From the NCBI GenBank assembly GCA_003166055.1, contig PMWR01000282.1, forward strand, positions 1-5,236: 5,236 nucleotides of DNA, read 5' to 3'. Numbering within the stretch: position 1 is the first letter of the stretch; each line of letters opens with the position of its first letter. This DNA comes from Acidobacteriaceae bacterium (lineage in GTDB: Bacteria > Acidobacteriota > Terriglobia > Terriglobales > Acidobacteriaceae). The notes below the pieces were generated by a model. It saw only the letters and a program-made list of their open reading frames with translations, searched no databases and was not told the origin of the DNA. Of this stretch, positions 1 to 5,236 are shown piece after piece. A program made the position numbers and the translations under genes.

Positions 1-2
1 TA

Positions 3-12
3 GTGTTAACAC
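3..12. repeat. Perfect 10-bp palindrome containing the DUF4238 stop codon
   Basis: GTGTTAACAC reads the same on both strands, and the TAA stop of the minus-strand gene is its middle. On the minus strand it is preceded by ACTAGGGC, including the self-complementary tetramer CTAG (16-19). It could be the tip of a terminator or operator, or the end of an insertion sequence that cut the gene short. Only 12 bases of context exist on the outer side, so this cannot be decided here. Confidence 0.45.
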
Positions 13-557
13 GCCCTAGTGAATCGAACCTTATTCTCTTCGGGCAAGTCCTGTCGATCTATTGTCATAGGAAAGTATTCTCTATGCGGAACATCGACGC
101 GGACGATCCTCTCGCCCGATTCTGTTGCCTTGCGCAAGCTAGCTTCAAAATCTTTCTTTTTCAGGTTCAATAGCTCCGGCGCCATCTGATTCCAGATTGG
201 CAGGTACTTTATAAGAAACGCGGGCGTCCGGACGATCTGACACGCAAGAAAGCGAATGAGTGTTTCCCAATCGCCGCGCGTCAGCTCTTTATCGGCGAGG
301 ACTTTTTGAAATGGCTCTTTGGCCGGCGATTCAAATTCGCGACTCAGCCATTGTTCGATGTCGTCCGCCTCCTCTCCGCGCACAATCCTCGTGTATAGGT
401 TTTTCTCGTACCCAGTTCCCGCCACATTGACCGGCTTCCACACAGGGACGCTTGAGCGAGAGACGAGTATGCGGTGCTCGATAACCTCGCCGGAAGGTGC
501 AGCGAAATTCTTCAAGTACAACTGTGGCACGAAGTGATTATCGCGTGTTAAAGGCAT
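6..557 (-). CDS. DUF4238-family protein, apparently C-terminally truncated
   Basis: The N-terminus (MPLTRDNHFVPQLYLKNFA) carries the HFVPQ-x-YL-x-NFA signature that opens DUF4238 proteins, a bacterial family of unknown function. I start it at the ATG at 557-555 (183 aa). A TTG two codons upstream (563-561) is also possible, and neither has a strong Shine-Dalgarno sequence. Visible parts: the signature at residues 6-19, an acidic helical stretch (about 55-75, EEADDIEQWLSREFESP), and a hydrophobic helix (about 93-115, WETLIRFLACQIVRTPAFLIKYL). There is no signal peptide, so it is probably cytoplasmic. DUF4238 proteins are usually about 250-350 aa. This one ends after a charged stretch (DRQDLPEENKVRF) without the conserved central-to-C-terminal part, and its TAA lies inside a palindrome at the window edge, so a disrupted 3' end is likely. 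The gene is lower in GC than the rest of the window and stands alone on this strand, which fits acquired accessory DNA. The family call is firm; whether the gene works is not. Confidence 0.75.
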   Translation of the reverse strand: MPLTRDNHFVPQLYLKNFAAPSGEVIEHRILVSRSSVPVWKPVNVAGTGYEKNLYTRIVRGEEADDIEQWLSREFESPAKEPFQKVLADKELTRGDWETLIRFLACQIVRTPAFLIKYLPIWNQMAPELLNLKKKDFEASLRKATESGERIVRVDVPHREYFPMTIDRQDLPEENKVRFTRAC

Positions 558-614
558 ACTCAAACTCGCTCATCGGTAAACTGCATAATTGAGCCCGTAG
601 ATTACCTGATGATA

Positions 615-906
615 AACGCCGATGCCTCAACGAATTGCCCAAAGCCGCCATAGACCCCTCTTGGGCCATACCGCGATCAGGACACAAAAACCGCCCAAAA
701 TAGCTCGAAAACACATCAAAATCGCACGTTTTTCGCACGTTTTTGAATGCTTTCATCCACCCACACCAGTACACCAGGGCCTCAAATCTCAACCTATACC
801 CCGACGATTCGCACCCAAAATCCTGCCTGCCCAAAAACATCCACGTTTACCACCACAAAATCGCCTTTTTCATAGCCCTATAGTAGGAGTCAAAATTGCG
901 ATTGCG
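615..906 (+). repeat. Degenerate intergenic repeat, copy A (inverted relative to copy B)
   Basis: This interval matches the reverse complement of 2833-3125. Hand alignment pairs position p with 3739-p from 680 to 906 without any gap (227 nt, about 145 identities, 64%). With a one-base offset the match continues outward from 679 to 615. Strong blocks are 641-655 (14 of 15, AAAGCCGCCATAGAC), 680-691 (12 of 12, GGACACAAAAAC), 719-766 (38 of 48) and 855-906 (39 of 52, opening with ACAAAATCGCC 11 of 11). The middle, 767-854, is weaker at roughly half identical. Open frames cross it (for example 622-924 plus and 538-840 minus), but none has a convincing ribosome site or a frame kept open in both copies, so I treat it as a repeat and not a gene. 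It fills most of the gap before the DUF885 gene and leaves about 60 bp between its tandem tail and the gene's Shine-Dalgarno region. Confidence 0.8.
723..744 (+). repeat. Exact 11-bp tandem duplication inside repeat copy A
   Basis: CGCACGTTTTT occurs twice with no spacer (723-733 and 734-744). In copy B the matching stretch keeps the 11-nt rhythm but is diverged (GCACGCTTTT then CGCATGATTTT on the minus strand). The unit is close to one helical turn, with T-runs in phase. Confidence 0.85.
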
Positions 907-913
907 CAGTTTT

Positions 914-945
914 CAGTCCCTTAGTCCCTCAGTCCCTTGGTCCCT
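914..945 (+). repeat. Four-unit octamer tandem array
   Basis: Four consecutive octamers are visible: CAGTCCCT, TAGTCCCT, CAGTCCCT, TGGTCCCT. Differences are confined to the first two bases of each unit. The array lies 8 bases inside the gene-proximal end of copy A, 48 nt before the DUF885 Shine-Dalgarno sequence, and so probably within or close to its promoter or leader region. Confidence 0.85.
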
Positions 946-993
946 GCCTCCCGGCCGTTGTTCTAAACTCGTCCCAAGGCCGTAATCCATCCC

Positions 994-997
994 GAGG
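994..997 (+). promoter_or_regulatory. Ribosome binding site for the TTG-initiated DUF885 gene
   Basis: GAGG lies 7 nt before the TTG at 1005. It decides the start: initiation here gives a clean signal peptide, and there is no in-frame ATG near the beginning (the next methionine is well inside the conserved domain). Confidence 0.7.
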
Positions 998-1004
998 TCC
1001 TCCG

Positions 1005-2780
1005 TTGAAAACCTTCCTTCTCGCCGTCTCCGCGCTCCTCCTTTTCGCTCCGTCACCAGCCCTCCGCGCCCAGGCCGCGCCCACCCCTTCTCTCGAAGAC
1101 CGCCGCAAGGACCTCAACGCCCTCTTCGAGGACTACTGGCAAGACAACCTCCGCCACAACCCGGAGTTTGCCTCCACGCTCGGCGACAAGCGCTACAACG
1201 ACCAGATCTCCGACTACTCCGTCAAGGCCTTCAACGACGGCCTGGCCCGCGAACAGGGCTTCCTCCTCCGCCTCGCCGCCATCGACCCCGCCGGATTCAC
1301 CAACCAGGAAAAGATCAGCAGCGAGCTGCTCCTGCGCACCTTCACCGAAGACCAGGAAGCCGCCGAGTTCAAAGAGTGGGAGATGCCCGTCAACCAGATG
1401 GGCGGCATCCACACCGCGTACCCGCAGATCGTGGCCCAGCTCAGCTTCACCACCGTCAAGGACTACGACGACTGGATCGCCCGCCTCCACCAGCTCCCCA
1501 AAGCCTTTGACCAGACCACCACCAACATGTCCATCGGCATGGAAGACAAGCGCGTCCCGCCCAAATATCTGCTGGAAAAAGTGCTCGACCAGGTGAAGCA
1601 GTTAGCCGGCCAAAAACCAGAGGACTCGCCCTTCGCGCTGCCCCTCAAAAAGTTTCCCGCCGGCATCAAGCCCGAAGAGCAGATCCGTATCAAGACCGAA
1701 ATGCTTGACGCCATCGCCAAAGAAGTGCTCCCAGCCTATATGCGCTTCGCCCGCTTCCTTGAGGTCAGCTACATCCCCGCCGGCCGCGAGCAGCCCGGCA
1801 TCTCCGCCCTGCCTGACGGGGCAAAGTACTACCAGTTTCTGCTCCGCCGCACCACCACCACCGGCCTCACCGCCGACCAGATTCACCAGATCGGGGTTGA
1901 CGAAGTGAAGAAGGATGAAGCCGAGATGCTGGCCATCGCGCGGAAGCTCGGCTTTCAGGACCTCAAGACCTTCCGCGCCAGCCTTGTCACCAACCCCAAA
2001 AATCATCCGGCCAATGGCGATGCGCTGCTCGCTGTTTATCGTGGCTACCTGACGCCGATGCAGGCCAGGCTTCCGCAGTTATTTGGCCGCCTGCCCAAGG
2101 CAAAGTTCGAGGTCATTGCGGTTCCGGACTACCTGGAAAAAACCTCGGCGTCCGCGTACTACGAGCCCGGCACTCCCGACGGCAGCCGGCCCGGCCGCCT
2201 CAACATCGATACCTATGACGCCCCTGAGCGCAACCTCGACGAAGTGGAGGCCGTGGCTTACCACGAAGGGCTGCCTGGCCATCATCTGCAAATCTCCATT
2301 GCCCAGGAACTCGACAGCGTACCCACGTTCCGCAAGTTCGAGTCCTACACCGCGTTCGTGGAGGGCTGGGCCCTCTATGCGGAGCGGCTCGGCAAGGACG
2401 TGGGCCTCTACCAGGATCCTCTTTCCGACTACGGCCGGCTCGATGGCGACATGGAGCGGGCCATCCGTCTGGTGGTCGACACCGGCGTCCACAACCAGCA
2501 CTGGACCCGCCAGCAGATGGTGGACTTCTTCCATGACCACTCCGGGATCGCAGAACCGGAGGTTCAGTCCGAGGTCGATCGCTATATCGCGTGGCCCAGC
2601 CAGGCCACGGCCTACAAGATCGGCCAGTTGAAGATTCTCGAGTTGCGCGCCCGCGCCAAAGCCGCGCTTGGCGACAAGTTCGACCTGCGCGCCTTCCACG
2701 ACCAGGTGCTCGACGCCGGCGCTCTCCCTCTCGACGTCCTGAGCGATCGCATCGACTCGTGGATCGCCGCACAAAAATAG
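1005..2780 (+). CDS. Exported DUF885-family protein, metallopeptidase-like
   Basis: A complete 591-aa member of the DUF885 family, close to the family's usual 550-620 aa. Residues 1-24 are a signal peptide: MK, a hydrophobic core rich in Leu and Ala, and cleavage expected after A22-Q23-A24. There is no lipobox Cys, so the product should be periplasmic or secreted. Conserved landmarks appear in order: DYDDWIARLHQLP in the N-terminal helical half, KYYQFLLRRTTTTGLT (about 274-289), a YYEPGTPDGSRPGRLNIDTYD-type block near 385-405, HEGLPGHH at 420-427, FVEGWALYAE at 451-460, and RLVVDTGVHNQHW followed by RYIAWPSQATAYKIGQLK towards the C-terminus. H420, E421, H426 or H427 and E453 have the spacing expected of zinc ligands and catalytic Glu in a gluzincin-like helical peptidase. 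That activity is inferred from the motif, and the substrate is unknown. The start is TTG with GAGG 7 nt upstream. Inverted copies of one repeat lie on both sides of the gene, and its TAG stop is the first triplet of a heptamer array. Confidence 0.93.
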   Translation: MKTFLLAVSALLLFAPSPALRAQAAPTPSLEDRRKDLNALFEDYWQDNLRHNPEFASTLGDKRYNDQISDYSVKAFNDGLAREQGFLLRLAAIDPAGFTNQEKISSELLLRTFTEDQEAAEFKEWEMPVNQMGGIHTAYPQIVAQLSFTTVKDYDDWIARLHQLPKAFDQTTTNMSIGMEDKRVPPKYLLEKVLDQVKQLAGQKPEDSPFALPLKKFPAGIKPEEQIRIKTEMLDAIAKEVLPAYMRFARFLEVSYIPAGREQPGISALPDGAKYYQFLLRRTTTTGLTADQIHQIGVDEVKKDEAEMLAIARKLGFQDLKTFRASLVTNPKNHPANGDALLAVYRGYLTPMQARLPQLFGRLPKAKFEVIAVPDYLEKTSASAYYEPGTPDGSRPGRLNIDTYDAPERNLDEVEAVAYHEGLPGHHLQISIAQELDSVPTFRKFESYTAFVEGWALYAERLGKDVGLYQDPLSDYGRLDGDMERAIRLVVDTGVHNQHWTRQQMVDFFHDHSGIAEPEVQSEVDRYIAWPSQATAYKIGQLKILELRARAKAALGDKFDLRAFHDQVLDAGALPLDVLSDRIDSWIAAQK

Positions 2781-2805
2781 GGAGCAGGAAATAGGATTTG
2801 GGATT
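2778..2805 (+). repeat. Four-unit heptamer array starting on the DUF885 stop codon
   Basis: Read on the plus strand the heptamers are TAGGGAG, CAGGAAA, TAGGATT and TGGGATT, consensus roughly YRGGRWW. The first three bases are the stop codon of the DUF885 gene. On the minus strand it reads as TCCC/TCCT repeats, the same flavour as the octamer array at 914-945, and it occupies the equivalent gene-proximal end of repeat copy B. Confidence 0.65.
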
Positions 2806-2832
2806 CGAAAGGAGCGTCCACGGCAAAAGCCT

Positions 2833-3125
2833 CGCAATCGCGATTTTCAGTCCTCACATAAGCGGACGAAAGCGGCGATTTTGTAGCGGCAAAGGCATAC
2901 GTTTGAGCGTAGTCAGGTCGGCGGTCCAAAACTGTATCCGTGGAGGTGTAGATTTTGCGCGGAAACGTCCGTGTATAGGCGGACGAAAACATTGAAAATC
3001 ATGCGAAAAGCGTGCAATTTGGCGCTCTTTTCGGCGTTTTCCTGGTCGTTTTTGTGTCCGTATTCGGTTCGGGGCAAAGGCGAAGTCTGTGGCGGCTTTG
3101 GACTACTCGCGGCGTCTTCAGCGTT
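2833..3125 (-). repeat. Degenerate intergenic repeat, copy B (inverted relative to copy A)
   Basis: The reverse complement of this interval matches 615-906. The match is gap-free from 3059 down to 2833 against 680-906. One extra base near 3060 shifts the outer part, which pairs 3060-3125 with 615-679. Shared exact strings on the minus strand include AAAGCCGCCA, GGACACAAAAAC, ACAAAATCGCC and GCGATTGCG. A 144-codon open frame crosses it on the minus strand (3347-2913). It runs past the repeat edge and into the start of the neighbouring plus-strand gene, and the equivalent frame in copy A has an internal stop, so I do not call it a gene. Copy B takes up most of the 513-nt gap between the DUF885 gene and the next one. 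Confidence 0.8.
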
Positions 3126-3293
3126 CGGATTCATGCTCAGATCAAGGTCCGGCCAGCCAACCGGAACAAAACGGAGACAGGCGAAAGGCAACCCATCCTC
3201 CGAACGTGATAGGCTTGGGAGTTCCAAGTCTGGCGGCTCGCGGAATCGATTTACTTGCCAGAATTGCAATCGCATACCCGGGAGAACCTGAAA
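3126..3293 (+). other. Leader region of the exported OB-fold-like gene
   Basis: This is the part of the second intergenic gap not explained by repeat copy B, so it should hold the promoter and 5' leader of the downstream gene. A small dyad, CTTGG-GAGTT-CCAAG (3214-3228), could be an operator half-site pair or a weak hairpin. No convincing -35/-10 pair with correct spacing was found. Confidence 0.35.
3281..3285 (+). promoter_or_regulatory. Ribosome binding site fixing the start at 3294
   Basis: GGAGA, within a purine-rich stretch after CCC, ends 8 nt before the ATG at 3294. A TTG 39 nt upstream (3255) is in frame, but it would place a charged 13-residue tail ahead of the signal peptide and lacks such a site, so the ATG is preferred. 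Confidence 0.7.
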
Positions 3294-4430
3294 ATGAAGC
3301 GCATCCTCGCCATCGCCTTTTGCTGTGCCTTTTCCTGCTGCATCCATGCGCAGGCCATCGATTCAACTGTCTGCGACATTCTCAAGGATCCGCAATCGTT
3401 CAACGGAAAGATCGTCCGCATCAAAGGCACGGTGAGCGTGGGCTTCGATCAGTTCGTCGTGAAGGGCCCCGGCTGCGGCCAGCATGTGGACGCCATCTGG
3501 CTCGACTACCCGGAATACTCGGAAGCAAAAGCCGGCCCGGCGGCGATTCTTCAGGTGCAGCCGGCGCACAACTTCAGCGGGACCATCCCCACGGTCGAGC
3601 GGACGCCGGTAAAGCTGGAGAAAGACAAGGACTTCAAGCAGTTCGATACTCTGCTGTCGACTCCGTACAAAACCAAGGGCGTTTGCCTGGGATGCATGAA
3701 ATATGAGGTGAGTGCAACACTCGTGGGCCGGCTGGATGGAACCGTGCCAGGAATTCAGCGCGACGGCGCAGGCAAGATTGTGGCCATCAGCGGGTTTGGC
3801 AATCTGAACGCCTACAGCGCGCGCCTGGTGCTCCGGTCGGTGACGGATGTGGTGCCAAAGGAGATCGACTATTCGAAAGCCGGCGAGGCCATCAACGTGG
3901 AGCCTCCCCTTGAAACGAGCAGTGGCAACCCGGTAGCAGCTGCGCACCAGGCGGCCAAAGCCTTTGGCGACGGCAACCCGGTTGGCGCACAGATTGAGCG
4001 GGCGGCGGCGGCGTTTGGCAAGCCGGGCGAGGACGTTGGCGTTGAGAGTGTCGGCGTCGCAAATGAAGCGACCAGGAAGAGCGATGAAAAGGGGGATAGC
4101 AAATCGCCGGACGGCCTGCTATTCAACTACACCTCGGATGGTGGACGCTTGAACGGTTCCCCAACCAGAATCACAGTGGTTTACATTGGATCGTTGATTG
4201 CCGACATTCGCAATCCGCAGTCCCCCGGATCTGCATCCAGCGTCTATGCGCTGGAGAGCCGGGCCTGGGAGATTGCCGCTTTTAGCGCGGTGCCCAACAT
4301 GATCAAGACGGTGACGCTGCCCGGCGGCTACGTGCTGTGGAACGCGGCGTGGGCGCCCGCGGATCGCGGGAAGTTGCTGAAGGCGTCGCTGACCGGCTAT
4401 CTTGCCGACGAAGAGCTGATTTCGAAATAG
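3294..4430 (+). CDS. Exported protein of unknown function, OB-fold-like N-terminal half
   Basis: A 378-aa protein with a signal peptide (MKRILAIAFCCAFSCCIHAQA, cleavage expected after A19-Q20-A21). Signal-peptide cysteines occur at 10, 11, 15 and 16; C15 and C16 do not sit in a proper lipobox, so lipid anchoring is unlikely but not excluded. The mature N-terminal half opens with TVCDILKDPQSFNGKIVRIKG (25-45), a beta-rich pattern reminiscent of small OB-fold proteins, and ends with GFGNLNAYSARLVLRSV (167-183). It holds four cysteines: C27, C61 and a CLGC pair at 131-134, enough for two disulfides or a metal site. A linker from about 196 to 270 is Ala/Gly-rich and contains a two-copy repeat. 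The C-terminal part (from about 274, LLFNYTSDGGRLNG) is a second, unrecognised beta-rich domain ending near 378. The N-terminal half resembles uncharacterised exported proteins I associate with acidobacteria; I know of no function. It has its own Shine-Dalgarno sequence and lies 129 nt before proC, probably as a separate unit. Confidence 0.85.
   Translation: MKRILAIAFCCAFSCCIHAQAIDSTVCDILKDPQSFNGKIVRIKGTVSVGFDQFVVKGPGCGQHVDAIWLDYPEYSEAKAGPAAILQVQPAHNFSGTIPTVERTPVKLEKDKDFKQFDTLLSTPYKTKGVCLGCMKYEVSATLVGRLDGTVPGIQRDGAGKIVAISGFGNLNAYSARLVLRSVTDVVPKEIDYSKAGEAINVEPPLETSSGNPVAAAHQAAKAFGDGNPVGAQIERAAAAFGKPGEDVGVESVGVANEATRKSDEKGDSKSPDGLLFNYTSDGGRLNGSPTRITVVYIGSLIADIRNPQSPGSASSVYALESRAWEIAAFSAVPNMIKTVTLPGGYVLWNAAWAPADRGKLLKASLTGYLADEELISK
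3924..4022 (+). repeat. Two-copy internal repeat in the linker of the exported protein
   Basis: GGCAACCCGGT recurs exactly at 3924-3934 and 3972-3982, a 48-nt step. The encoded units are GNPVAAAHQAAKAFGD (residues 211-226) and GNPVGAQIERAAAAFGKPG (227-245), so 16 residues appear to have been duplicated in frame and then drifted. Confidence 0.6.
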
Positions 4431-4550
4431 GCGCAACCAGGCAGATCGGCAACCGGAACCACAACGCGACGCGGCCAAAATCCAGCTAGCCGCGCGGCGA
4501 TGCGCGTATTCTTGAAACTGGAACCAACCCATTCATCCAAGATAGAAAAA

Positions 4551-4554
4551 AGGA
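4551..4554 (+). promoter_or_regulatory. Ribosome binding site of proC
   Basis: AGGA in a poly-purine run lies 5 nt before the ATG at 4560. It supports this start over an internal one nearer the Rossmann motif, giving a 17-residue N-terminal extension before VRVAVLGAGKMG. Confidence 0.7.
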
Positions 4555-4559
4555 AAACC

Positions 4560-5236
4560 ATGTCTGAGATCGCCGTTGAGGCCACTGAAATACCCGCGCA
4601 ATTGCCCAACGTCCGCGTGGCCGTGCTGGGCGCAGGCAAGATGGGCGGCATCCTGCTCCAGGCCTTCCTGAAGCAGAACCTGTTCGCCGCGGACCAGATT
4701 CACGCGACCGTCGCTCACTCCGAGCGGGCGCTCGCGCTCAACGCCCAGTGGGGCGTGGACGTGACCACCGACAACCTTGAAGCGGCACGCCAGTCCGACC
4801 TGATTCTGCTCGGCGTGAAGCCCTTCCAGGTACCGGACCTGATCGCCGAGATTCGCCCCGCGCTCACACCGTCGAAGACGCTGGTCTCCTTCGCGGCGTC
4901 GGTCAAGACCCGCGCCATTGAAGAAGCGGCAGGCATGGACATTCCCGTGATCCGTGCAATGCCCAACACTCCGTCGGCGCTTGGAGCGGGCGCAGCCGGC
5001 CTGTGCCGGGGACGCTTCGTCACCACCGAGCAGATGGAACTGGCCAAGCGCATCTTTGAGACCGTAGGGCGCGTCGTGATCGTGGACGAGAAGCATATGG
5101 ACGCCGTCACGGGCCTCTCCGCCTCAGGACCTGCGTACATCTACATCATCATTGAGGCCCTGGCCGAAGCGGGCGTCAAGGTCGGCCTGCCCCGCGAAAC
5201 AGCCACGCAACTGGCCGCGCAGACCACCTTCGGCGC
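4560..5236 (+). CDS. proC: Pyrroline-5-carboxylate reductase (3' end beyond window)
   Basis: ProC reduces 1-pyrroline-5-carboxylate to L-proline with NAD(P)H, the last step of proline biosynthesis, in the cytoplasm. The visible 225 codons cover about four fifths of a typical protein of about 270-280 aa. Residues 18-30 form the Rossmann start VRVAVLGAGKMGG (GxGxMG at 24-29). LILLGVKPFQV (81-91) is the conserved strand contacting the cofactor, and VIRAMPNTPSALGAG (130-144) is the family hallmark. GLSASGPAYIY (185-195), followed by an Ala-rich helix (EALAEAGVKVGLPRE), begins the dimerisation and substrate-binding domain. The canonical second motif has Gly where A188 stands, a mild change. The N-terminus carries about 17 extra acidic residues before the first strand; the Shine-Dalgarno position supports them. 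The frame is open and normal up to the window end. The gene lies 129 nt after the exported-protein gene, with no shared function evident. Confidence 0.96.
   Translation, partial: MSEIAVEATEIPAQLPNVRVAVLGAGKMGGILLQAFLKQNLFAADQIHATVAHSERALALNAQWGVDVTTDNLEAARQSDLILLGVKPFQVPDLIAEIRPALTPSKTLVSFAASVKTRAIEEAAGMDIPVIRAMPNTPSALGAGAAGLCRGRFVTTEQMELAKRIFETVGRVVIVDEKHMDAVTGLSASGPAYIYIIIEALAEAGVKVGLPRETATQLAAQTTFG

Noticed and set aside
538..840. A 100-codon minus-strand frame overlapping the start of the DUF4238 gene and repeat copy A.
   Set aside because: It resembles a frame in copy B only because the DNA is homologous, and differences between copies do not favour synonymous positions in this frame.
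622..924. A 100-codon plus-strand open frame inside repeat copy A, possibly a small basic protein. In the 719-766 block 6 of 10 differences from copy B are synonymous in this frame (shared IARFSH-x-F-x-CF-x-PP).
   Set aside because: The pattern does not hold in the other conserved block (855-906). In copy B the frame is shifted by an extra base near 3060, bounded by a stop at 3105 and ended by a stop at 2856, and no good ribosome site precedes the ATG. A decayed coding origin remains possible, but not a present-day gene.
958..986. A possible promoter for the DUF885 gene: TTGTTC (958-963), 17-nt spacer, CGTAAT (981-986).
   Set aside because: Only 3 of 6 and 4 of 6 matches to the sigma-70 consensus, and the -10 lies very close to the Shine-Dalgarno sequence; too weak to list as a feature.
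2079..2837. A 252-codon minus-strand open frame antisense to the DUF885 gene.
   Set aside because: The DUF885 frame has every family motif intact. The antisense frame is the usual by-product of GC-rich codon usage and shows no recognisable domain.
615..3125. A composite transposon or mobile cassette with the DUF885 gene as cargo, bounded by the inverted repeats.
   Set aside because: No transposase, integrase or target-site duplication is visible, and the copies are about 36% diverged, unlike functional terminal repeats. Kept as a hypothesis under the repeat finding only.
2913..3347. A 144-codon minus-strand open frame through repeat copy B.
   Set aside because: It starts inside the signal-peptide region of the plus-strand exported-protein gene, and the equivalent frame in copy A is interrupted by a stop (at the TAG near 701), so it is most likely a chance frame across a repeat.
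4491..4506. A CGCGC / GCGCG hairpin between the exported-protein gene and proC, a possible terminator.
   Set aside because: The stem is only 5 bp and is not followed by a T-run, so it does not support intrinsic termination.

Overview
This 5.2-kb stretch looks like chromosomal DNA of a GC-rich soil-type bacterium, most probably an acidobacterium of the Terriglobia / Acidobacteriaceae type. That is an inference from protein style: the secreted Cys-containing protein with its GFGNLNAY block, the DUF885 protein and the ProC sequence all resemble that group. No rRNA or other decisive marker is present. The three rightward genes are GC-rich, while the leftmost, leftward gene is visibly poorer in GC.

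Layout: (i) 6-557, minus strand, the N-terminal part of a DUF4238-family protein that stops early inside a perfect palindrome at the window edge; (ii) 558-1004, an intergenic region mostly filled by a degenerate repeat (copy A, 615-906) ending in an octamer tandem array (914-945); (iii) 1005-2780, plus strand, a complete exported DUF885 protein (metallopeptidase-like, HExxPGHH motif) starting with TTG; (iv) 2781-3293, a second intergenic region carrying copy B of the same repeat in inverted orientation (2833-3125), with a heptamer array (2778-2805) that begins on the DUF885 stop codon; (v) 3294-4430, plus strand, an exported protein with an OB-fold-like N-terminal half and four mature cysteines; (vi) 4560 to the window end, plus strand, the first 225 codons of proC (pyrroline-5-carboxylate reductase).

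The main result beyond gene calling is the repeat pair. By hand alignment, positions 615-906 and the reverse complement of 2833-3125 are homologous. They align without a gap over 227 nt (680-906 against 3059-2833) at about 64% identity, with blocks at 75-79% and identical 11-12-mers. Both copies point inward at the DUF885 gene, and both carry short TCCC-rich tandem arrays at the gene-proximal end. This is most simply a dispersed intergenic repeat family caught twice around one gene. A role for the pair (gene mobility, transcript ends, an RNA) is open.

The genes do not form an obvious pathway. The three plus-strand genes are separated by 129 to about 510 nt, each has its own Shine-Dalgarno sequence, and they are probably independent units: a periplasmic or secreted peptidase-like protein, an exported protein of unknown role, and proline biosynthesis. 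I see no CRISPR array, tRNA, rRNA, complete mobile element or recognisable defence system.
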